This document shows, piece by piece, positions 1 to 5,445 of a stretch of 10,938 nucleotides of DNA. This DNA comes from Paracoccaceae bacterium (GTDB lineage Bacteria; Pseudomonadota; Alphaproteobacteria; Rhodobacterales; Rhodobacteraceae). The DNA lies in NCBI GenBank assembly GCA_020832725.1, contig JAFIEC010000015.1:1-10938 (forward strand), read 5' to 3'. The notes under the pieces are model-generated. The model did no database searches. It worked only from the letters and a program-made list of their open reading frames with translations, and was not told the origin of the DNA. The position numbers and the translations under genes were made by a program. Numbering within the stretch: position 1 is the first letter of the stretch; each line of letters starts with the position of its first letter.

Positions 1-1
1 G

Positions 2-628
2 CTCGAGACCCTTCGCCAGCCCATCGAGACGGGCGACGTGGTGGTGGCGCGCGCCAACGCCCATGTGCGCTATCCCTGCCGCTTCCTGCTGGTGGCGGCC
101 GCCAACCCCTGCCGCTGCGGCTATCTGGCCGACCCGGCCCGCGCCTGCGCCCGCGCGCCCGCCTGCGGAGATGAATACCTCGGTCGCATCTCCGGCCCCC
201 TGATGGACCGTTTCGACATGCGCGTCGATGTCCCCGCCGTCAGCCTGTCCGACCTGTCGCTGCCCGCCTCCGGCGAGGCCTCGGCCGAGGTGGCGGCCCG
301 GGTGGCGCGGGCCCGGGAGGTGCAGGCTGCGCGCCTTGCCGGCTGTGGCGATGCGCGGACCAATGCCGATGCCGAAGGGGCCCTTCTCGAACGCATCGCC
401 TGCCCCGATGCCGAAGGGGCCGACTTCCTTCACCGCGCGGCAGAACGTTTCGGGCTGAGCGCGCGCGGCTATCACCGTGTGCTGCGTGTCGCGCGGACCA
501 TCGCCGACCTTGACGGATCCGAGACACTCAGGCTGCCACATATCGCCGAGGCCGTCTCCTACCGGATGGGCACGCCCCCCTCTCCTGCGGCTGCGGCCCG
601 GCGGCAGGCCACGACCGCGCAGGGCTAG
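2..628 (+). CDS. comM: ComM/YifB-family AAA+ ATPase (Mg chelatase-like), C-terminal part
   Basis: The reading frame is open from the left edge (LETLRQPIETGDVVVARANA), so this is the 3' part of a longer gene; 208 residues remain of a family usually about 500 long. The start and the Walker motifs lie outside the window. Visible marks are the AANPCRCGY segment followed by two more cysteines (ARAC, APACG), which resembles the cysteine cluster of this family, then ISGPLMDRFD, the typical AAA+ segment with the arginine near the subunit interface. The last part, RFGLSARGYHRVLRVARTIA, is the Mg_chelatase_C helical domain. In naturally transformable bacteria ComM is a helicase that aids branch migration during integration of donor DNA; elsewhere its role is less clear. 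The stop TAG at 626-628 overlaps the convergent hydrolase stop. An in-frame GTG at 38 is internal and is not the start. Confidence 0.93.
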   Translation, partial: LETLRQPIETGDVVVARANAHVRYPCRFLLVAAANPCRCGYLADPARACARAPACGDEYLGRISGPLMDRFDMRVDVPAVSLSDLSLPASGEASAEVAARVARAREVQAARLAGCGDARTNADAEGALLERIACPDAEGADFLHRAAERFGLSARGYHRVLRVARTIADLDGSETLRLPHIAEAVSYRMGTPPSPAAAARRQATTAQG

Positions 629-1572
629 CCGTGCCGCGGTAACGGGTCTGCATCCCCGTCAAGCGCCCCGCAGAGATGGGCGGCAAGATGGTCGAGCGCG
701 GCATCCGCCTCCGGCAAAAGGCCCTGGAAGATCGGCCAGACATGCGGCACGCCCGCCACAACGTCGGCCCGGGCCGTCCCCCCGCCCGCGCGCAGCCGCG
801 CCGCCATCTCAACTGACTCGTCGCGCAGGATTTCCTCCTCTCCGACCAGAAGCAGCGCGGGCGGCAGGCCCTGATGACGCCCAAAGAGCGGTGAGGCCCT
901 TGGATCGCACGGGTCATGACCGGCCAGATACCATTCCCGAACCCGCGCCATCTGCGTTGCGGGCAACAGCGCATCGCGGGCCACATTGTCGCGCACACTC
1001 GGCAGGCTGCCCGTCATGTCGAGCCAGGGCGACAGCGCATAAACCGCACCCGGGAAAGGCCAGCCCCGGGCCGCGATCTCTCCCAGCAGCGCGAAGGCAA
1101 GGCCGCCTCCCGCTGAATCGCCCCCCAGCGCGATCCGGCCCGGAAGATAGCCCAGATCGAGCATCGCCCCATAGGCCGCGCAGGCATCGTCAAGGGCGGC
1201 GGGGAAGGGATGCTCGGGTGCCAGCCGATAATCGGGCAGGCAGACCGGCAGGCCGGTGCGCGCCGACAGCGCCGCTCCCATCGCGCGGTGTGTGCGTGCC
1301 GATCCCATCACAAAGGCACCACCATGAAGATGCAGGATCGCGCCGCGTGGCCGAACCGGGCCCACGCGCGCCCAGCTTCCGCGCAACAGGCTGCCATCGG
1401 GCCGCGAAGCCAGGACCGCCCGCAGATAAAGCGCATGGGGCGGGTCGCGAAACAAAAGTCGGGCCTGCCGCTCAAACGCCGCACGTACTGCCAGCGGATC
1501 GCGCGCCCTGGCCAGACGGGGTTTCTCCAGAAGGCGCAGGGCGGTAGAAAGGGCGCGCGCGCGCCATCCCAT
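625..1572 (-). CDS. alpha/beta hydrolase, hormone-sensitive-lipase (HSL) family esterase
   Basis: This 315-residue protein has the layout of bacterial HSL-family esterases. HLHGGAF at about residues 81-87 gives the oxyanion hole. GDSAGG at 151-156 holds the nucleophile Ser153. The acid is probably Glu247 in GEEEILRDES, and His277 in VPHVWPIF completes the triad. DYRLAPEHPFPAALDD (about 114-129) is another family signature. There is no clear signal peptide, so a cytoplasmic location is likely. Such enzymes hydrolyse carboxyl esters of small or medium acyl chains; the true substrate cannot be read from sequence. The ATG follows the gshB stop by 2 bases (TGAGCATG) with no strong ribosome binding site, so translation is probably coupled to gshB. 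Its stop overlaps the convergent comM stop. The family is secure; the physiological role is unknown. Confidence 0.9.
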   Translation of the reverse strand: MGWRARALSTALRLLEKPRLARARDPLAVRAAFERQARLLFRDPPHALYLRAVLASRPDGSLLRGSWARVGPVRPRGAILHLHGGAFVMGSARTHRAMGAALSARTGLPVCLPDYRLAPEHPFPAALDDACAAYGAMLDLGYLPGRIALGGDSAGGGLAFALLGEIAARGWPFPGAVYALSPWLDMTGSLPSVRDNVARDALLPATQMARVREWYLAGHDPCDPRASPLFGRHQGLPPALLLVGEEEILRDESVEMAARLRAGGGTARADVVAGVPHVWPIFQGLLPEADAALDHLAAHLCGALDGDADPLPRHG

Positions 1573-1574
1573 GC

Positions 1575-2522
1575 TCAGCCCGCAGCCCGGCGGGCCTCGA
1601 TCGCCTGCCAGAGAAGCGCGGCCGTGTTGGTTCCGTCAAAGCGCTCGAGTTCCTGGATCCCCGTGGGCGAGGTCACGTTGATCTCGGTGAGCCAGTCGCC
1701 GATCACGTCGATCCCGACAAACAGCTGTCCCTTCTCGCGCAGGACAGGTCCGATCGCCGCGCAGATCTCGAGGTCGCGGGGGGTGAGGTCGACCTTCTCG
1801 GGTCGCCCGCCCACATGCATGTTGGAGCGTGTCTCGCCCTCGGCCGGAACACGGTTGATCGCCCCCACGGGCTGGCCGTCCACGAGAATCACGCGCTTGT
1901 CGCCCTTCGCCACGGCCGGGAGGAATTTCTGAACGATCATCGGTTCACGCGAGATCGAGGTGAACAACTCGTGCAGCGAGGCCAGATTGCGATCAGAGGG
2001 ATCGAGGCGGAAGACCCCGGCCCCGCCATTGCCGTAAAGGGGCTTCAGGATGATGTCGCCATGCCGGGCGCGAAACGCGCGGATGGTCGCCAGATCCCGC
2101 GCGATCGCCGTGGGCGGGGTCAGTTCGGAGAAGCGCAGCACCAGAAGCTTTTCGGGCGAGTTGCGCACCCAGAACGGGTCGTTCACCACAAGCGTCCGCG
2201 GATGGATCATCTCGAGCAGGTGGGTCGTGGTGATATAGGCCATGTCGAAAGGCGGGTCCTGGCGCAGCCAGACGACATCCCATTCCGCCAGATCGATCTC
2301 GCATTCCTCACCGAACCGAACGTGATCGCCCCGTACCGGCTGCAACGTCACCGGCCAGCCACGCGCCGTCACGCGCCCCTCCTGAAAGGCCAGCCTGTCG
2401 GGGGTGTAGTAGAACAGACGGTGCCCCCGGGCCTGCGCCTCGAGGGCAATACGGAAGGTACTGTCGGCCGCGATATCCACGGCCCCGATAGGATCCATCT
2501 GAAAGGCGACCTTGAGGCCCAT
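1575..2522 (-). CDS. gshB: glutathione synthase (ATP-grasp)
   Basis: GshB joins gamma-glutamylcysteine and glycine, with ATP, to give glutathione in the cytoplasm, the second step of the pathway. The 315-residue length fits the bacterial family. The N-terminal substrate domain shows FQMDPIGAVDIAADSTF near the start, LRQDPPFDMAYITTTHLLE at about 86-104, and VNDPFWVRNSPEKLL at 113-127. The ATP-grasp part shows ILKPLYGNGGAGVFRL at 158-173 with the glycine-rich loop, GDKRVILVDG at 207-216, and the metal/substrate segment LFVGIDVIGDWLTEINVTSP at 267-286. All match family motifs, and nothing key is missing. The ATG at 2520-2522 has GGAGGA 5-6 bases upstream. It lies 75 bases after yraN with no convincing terminator between, so it is probably in the rsmI-yraN-gshB-hydrolase transcript. 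Confidence 0.97.
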   Translation of the reverse strand: MGLKVAFQMDPIGAVDIAADSTFRIALEAQARGHRLFYYTPDRLAFQEGRVTARGWPVTLQPVRGDHVRFGEECEIDLAEWDVVWLRQDPPFDMAYITTTHLLEMIHPRTLVVNDPFWVRNSPEKLLVLRFSELTPPTAIARDLATIRAFRARHGDIILKPLYGNGGAGVFRLDPSDRNLASLHELFTSISREPMIVQKFLPAVAKGDKRVILVDGQPVGAINRVPAEGETRSNMHVGGRPEKVDLTPRDLEICAAIGPVLREKGQLFVGIDVIGDWLTEINVTSPTGIQELERFDGTNTAALLWQAIEARRAAG

Positions 2523-2597
2523 GTGCTTCCTCCGCGCGGGCCTCCTTCTTGAAGCAGGCTGCGGACGGGTGCAACAGGGCCCGACACCCCGATGGCC

Positions 2598-3068
2598 TCA
2601 GAAATCCATCCCTGCGTTCGGAATGATCCGGATCCGGCCTTGCCCGTCCACCAGTGCCAGGTCGATCCTGCAGTCGGTCATCAGGCCATCGGGGCAGGTG
2701 CCAAGATATTCCTCGGCCGCGGCGCGCAGGCGCCCCATCTGCCGCGAACCGAGGGCGGCGCAGGCCCGGTCATGATCGGGGCCGCATTTGACCTCGACGA
2801 AAAGGATGACCCCCGCCCGTTCCAGGACAAGATCGATCTCACCGGCTGCGCCGCGCCACCGCTCGGCGCGCAGGGTGGCGCCGCGGGCCGCATAATGACG
2901 CGCAACCGCCTCCTCGGCCATGCGCCCCGCAACCCATGCCCTGGCCCCGCGCGCCGCCCGCCCGGGGGCGGGAACAGACCTCGGAGCCGGCAGCGCACGC
3001 GCCGGCAGCGGCGACGGCAGGCTTGCAGGAGAGGCGCCTTTCCAGACGCGGGCTGGTATCGGTCGCAT
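2598..3068 (-). CDS. yraN: YraN/UPF0102 family protein, restriction-endonuclease-like fold
   Basis: I place the start at the ATG at 3066-3068, giving 156 residues, because GGAGGA stands 6 bases upstream. The frame stays open further upstream to 3362, but that part overlaps the end of rsmI, has a low-complexity composition and no visible homology. From about residue 48 the protein reads GRMAEEAVARHYAARGATL, then GEIDLVLERAGVILFVEVK, the D-(n)-ExK pattern of RecB-like nuclease folds and the hallmark of UPF0102. The usual Thr-Arg after EVK is Cys-Gly here. The C-terminal strand RIDLALVDGQGRIRIIPNAG also fits. The family is usually near 120 residues; the extra Pro/Ala/Arg-rich N-terminal 45 or so look disordered. 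The biochemical role is unsettled; a nucleic-acid function is inferred from the fold. It sits 127 bases after rsmI. Confidence 0.88.
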   Translation of the reverse strand: MRPIPARVWKGASPASLPSPLPARALPAPRSVPAPGRAARGARAWVAGRMAEEAVARHYAARGATLRAERWRGAAGEIDLVLERAGVILFVEVKCGPDHDRACAALGSRQMGRLRAAAEEYLGTCPDGLMTDCRIDLALVDGQGRIRIIPNAGMDF

Positions 3069-3074
3069 GTCGTC

Positions 3075-3080
3075 TCCTCC
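3075..3080 (-). promoter_or_regulatory. ribosome binding site of yraN
   Basis: Reading the minus strand, GGAGGA lies 6 bases before the ATG at 3068. It is the only strong Shine-Dalgarno match seen near that end and decides the start in favour of a 156-residue YraN over the longer open frame. Confidence 0.75.
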
Positions 3081-3195
3081 CTTTTCGGGCAAACCTCTGG
3101 AGGCTGGTGGCACAGCCGGATGACGCGGCCCAGGATGCGACGCAGCCGGCCCGAAGACCAAGCCGACCGGTGCCGCGCCCCGTCCGCCCTGGTGC

Positions 3196-4113
3196 CTAGC
3201 CCCGCCCCTGCCGCCCAAGCTCCAGGGCGAGGGCATAAACCTGCCTGCGGGGCAGTCCCAGCCGGGCCGCCACCCCTGCTGAGGCATCCCGCACAGATTC
3301 ACTCTTGAGCGATTCCACCAACATTTCCCTAATGTCCACCTCCGAGACTTCCTTTGGCGCACCGGCGCCCACCACCAGCACCACCTCGCCTCGGGGCGGT
3401 GTCTCGGCGGCCTGTGCCGCCAGGTCGCCCAGCGGTGCCCGGTGCACTTCCTCGAAACGCTTGGTCAACTCGCGGCACAAAGCCGCCGGTCGGTCCGCGC
3501 CGAGGATCTCCGCCATCTGCGCCAGGCTATCCGCTGCCCTGCGGGGCGATTCGAAAAAGACCAGCGTCCCGGGCACCACGCGCAATTCCTCGAGCGCGCG
3601 ACCACGCGCGCCGGCCGCCGAAGGCAGGAAGCCCGCGAAGAAGAAACGGTCGGTGGGCAGGCCGGCCACGGTCAGCGCGGCCAGCAGCGCCGAAGGGCCG
3701 GGGCTGGCATGCACGGCGATCCCCTCGGCGATCGCGGCACGGGCCAGATCGAAGCCGGGGTCGGAGACAAGCGGCGTCCCGGCATCCGAGACGCAGGCCA
3801 CCCGAGCGCCCGAACGCAACGCCGCCAGCAATGTCTCTCGGGCCCCGGCGCCGCTGTGGTCGTGATAGGCAAGAATCTTTCTGCCCCGCGCCGCGATGCC
3901 GTGGATGCGCATCAGTTGGCGCAGCGTGCGGGTATCTTCGGCAGCGAGGATGTCGGCCTCGGACAGCGTATCCAGCGCCCGAAGCGTGATGTCCCGCGCA
4001 GCCCCGATGGGAGTGGCGACGAAATGCAGCCCCGCAGGCAGCGCACGCCCCTCCTCGGCCCGCCAGACCCCGGCACCTTCGCTTTCCCCGCCTGCCCCGC
4101 GTTCCGCGCTCAT
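3196..4113 (-). CDS. rsmI: 16S rRNA (cytidine-1402-2'-O)-methyltransferase RsmI
   Basis: RsmI uses S-adenosylmethionine to methylate the ribose of C1402 in the decoding centre of 16S rRNA. With the ATG at 4111-4113 the protein has 305 residues, slightly longer than the usual 280-290. A loose 28-residue hydrophilic lead precedes the tetrapyrrole-methylase fold. The fold shows FVATPIGAARDITLRALDTL at about 31-50 (the common Asn after PIG is Ala here), AAEDTRTLRQLMRIHGI, YHDHSG, CVSDAGTPLVSDPGF, and SPGPSALLAALTVAGLPTDR with FFFAGFLPS. Further on come FFESPRR and ELTKRFEEVHR, then a helical C-terminus. The open frame extends upstream to 5460, but that part is antisense to the lipoprotein gene and is rejected. 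A G-rich Shine-Dalgarno (GGGGGGAG) precedes the chosen ATG by 5 bases. It heads the leftward unit and is divergent from the lppC-like gene. Confidence 0.95.
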   Translation of the reverse strand: MSAERGAGGESEGAGVWRAEEGRALPAGLHFVATPIGAARDITLRALDTLSEADILAAEDTRTLRQLMRIHGIAARGRKILAYHDHSGAGARETLLAALRSGARVACVSDAGTPLVSDPGFDLARAAIAEGIAVHASPGPSALLAALTVAGLPTDRFFFAGFLPSAAGARGRALEELRVVPGTLVFFESPRRAADSLAQMAEILGADRPAALCRELTKRFEEVHRAPLGDLAAQAAETPPRGEVVLVVGAGAPKEVSEVDIREMLVESLKSESVRDASAGVAARLGLPRRQVYALALELGRQGRG

Positions 4114-4118
4114 GGCCG

Positions 4119-4126
4119 CTCCCCCC
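4119..4126 (-). promoter_or_regulatory. ribosome binding site of rsmI
   Basis: On the minus strand GGGGGGAG ends 5 bases before the ATG at 4113. It supports that start over any upstream codon in the long antisense-overlapping frame. Confidence 0.6.
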
Positions 4127-4241
4127 GGATGCCTGCGCCCTGCCCGACCCGCACCAGCAGCGACCCGCCCGCTGCGCGTCGTCCTTTGGCTGCTGCGTTG
4201 CCATGAGGGGCCCAAGCGCGTAAGTTCCGCCAAGGTCGGAC

Positions 4242-4246
4242 GGAGG
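4242..4246 (+). promoter_or_regulatory. ribosome binding site of the lppC-like gene
   Basis: GGAGG lies 8 bases before the GTG at 4255, and about 17 bases before the next in-frame ATG at 4264. The spacing favours the GTG start. Confidence 0.6.
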
Positions 4247-4254
4247 GGGCAAGA

Positions 4255-5445
4255 GTGCAAGCCATGATCGGGCGAATTCGGACATCGGGCACGGGAATGG
4301 CCCGTCGCGGCCTCCGGCTGCTTGCCGCACTCGGTCTTGCCGGGACACTGGCCGCCTGTGACATGGCGGCGCCGGGCCCGCTTGTGAACACCCGCGCGCC
4401 GGTCACCGTGGGGCTTCTGGTGCCCTATGGCTCGGGCAACGCCAATACCGAGGCCCTCGCCCGCAGCCTCGAGAATGCGGCGCGACTCGCCGTGGCCGAG
4501 GTTCAGGGCGCCGAGATCGACCTGCAGGTCTTTCCGACCCAGGGCTCCGCCGAGGGGGCCGCTTCGGCGGCGCGGGCGGCGGCGGATGCGGGGGCACGGA
4601 TCATTCTGGGCCCGGTCTTTGCCGAGGCTGCCACGGCGGCGGGTGCGGCCGTGGCCGGGCGTGGCATCAGTGTGCTGACTTTTTCCAACAACGCCGCGGT
4701 TGCCGGGCGCAATGTCTATGTCATGGGCACGACCTTCGATACCGTGGCCGAGCGGATCGTGGGATATGCCGCCTCCCAGGGGCGTGACCGGATCATGGTG
4801 ATCCACGCCAGCAACGAGGCAGGCGAGATCGCGCGCGCCGCGGTGGAGCGGGCGGCGGGTGCCTCCGGTGTCGGCGTCGTCGCGCAAGGCACCTACGACT
4901 TCTCGCAGCAGGGCGTCGTCGAGGCCCTTCCCACCCTCGCGGGCCTTGCCCGGGACAGCGGGGCCACGGGCCTGATCTTCACGTCGGATGCATCGGGCGC
5001 GCTGCCGCTTCTGGCGGAACTCCTGCCCGAGAACCGTGTTGATCCGGCCCAGATAAGGTTCATGGGCCTCGCGCGCTGGGATATTCCGGCGCAGACGCTT
5101 GCGCTTCGCGGGCTGCAGGGGGGCTGGTTCGTCCTGCCCGACCCCGCCCTCTATGGCGGTTTCGAAAGCCGCTATCGTGCTGCGCATGGCACGGCACCGC
5201 ATCCCATTGCCGGACTGGCCTTTGACGGGGTCTCGGCGGTGGGCGCGCTGCTGGCCACGGGCCAGCCGACCGCGCTCAACGCGGCGTCGCTGACCCGTTC
5301 GGCGGGTTTTGCCGGCGTGACGGGCATCTTCCGCTTCCGCTCGGACGGCACCGCCCAGCGCGGGCTTGCCGTGGCGGTAATCGAGGACAACCAAGTGAAG
5401 GTGATAGACCCTGCCCCGAGAAGTTTTGGCGGCGCCGGCCTCTGA
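4255..5445 (+). CDS. penicillin-binding protein activator (LppC/LpoA-like lipoprotein)
   Basis: The 396-residue protein begins with a lipoprotein signal: basic residues (MARRGLR), a hydrophobic run and the lipobox LAAC, with Cys35 as the likely lipidated residue. The mature part has a type I periplasmic-binding-protein fold. VTVGLLVPYGSGNANTEALA opens the first lobe, followed by ARIILGPVFAEAA, ISVLTFSNNAAVAGRNVYVM and DRIMVIHASNEAGEIARAA. Later come ATGLIFTSDASGALPLLAEL and LQGGWFVLPDP. In E. coli LpoA activates PBP1A from the outer membrane; this protein lacks the extra N-terminal helical-repeat domain of LpoA, so calling it a PBP activator is by family name only, and a solute-binding role cannot be excluded. 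The start is taken as GTG 4255 from RBS spacing; ATG 4264 or 4297 would still keep the signal. Its end overlaps glnD by 20 bases. Confidence 0.85.
   Translation: MQAMIGRIRTSGTGMARRGLRLLAALGLAGTLAACDMAAPGPLVNTRAPVTVGLLVPYGSGNANTEALARSLENAARLAVAEVQGAEIDLQVFPTQGSAEGAASAARAAADAGARIILGPVFAEAATAAGAAVAGRGISVLTFSNNAAVAGRNVYVMGTTFDTVAERIVGYAASQGRDRIMVIHASNEAGEIARAAVERAAGASGVGVVAQGTYDFSQQGVVEALPTLAGLARDSGATGLIFTSDASGALPLLAELLPENRVDPAQIRFMGLARWDIPAQTLALRGLQGGWFVLPDPALYGGFESRYRAAHGTAPHPIAGLAFDGVSAVGALLATGQPTALNAASLTRSAGFAGVTGIFRFRSDGTAQRGLAVAVIEDNQVKVIDPAPRSFGGAGL

Larger units (their letters stand above)
4114..4254. promoter_or_regulatory. divergent intergenic region between rsmI and the lppC-like gene
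   Basis: Both neighbouring units start here in opposite directions, so at least two promoters are expected within these 141 bases. On the plus strand TTGCCA (4198-4203) and TAAGTT (4221-4226), 17 bases apart, form a weak sigma70-like pair for the lppC-glnD-murJ unit. No equally good pair was seen for rsmI. The region is GC-rich and has no small open frame or strong inverted repeat that I can see. Confidence 0.45.

Noticed and set aside
477..1547. 356-codon plus-strand frame overlapping comM and the hydrolase
   Set aside because: It is rich in Arg and Pro, antisense to a hydrolase with an intact catalytic triad, and out of frame with comM.
1815..2552. 245-codon plus-strand frame across gshB
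   Set aside because: It is antisense to gshB, which has every expected motif; no recognisable domain or start signal.
3069..3195. Possible terminator hairpins between rsmI and yraN
   Set aside because: Only stems of 4-5 bases with long or very short loops and no T-run were found, which is expected by chance at this GC content.
3069..3362. N-terminal extension of YraN to 254 residues
   Set aside because: It overlaps the end of rsmI, has no visible homology, and a strong RBS marks the inner ATG at 3068.
3991..4020. RsmI reads ATPIGAARD rather than ATPIGNxxD
   Set aside because: As I recall, small residues occur here in Rhodobacterales RsmI; all other motifs are intact, so it is likely a lineage trait.
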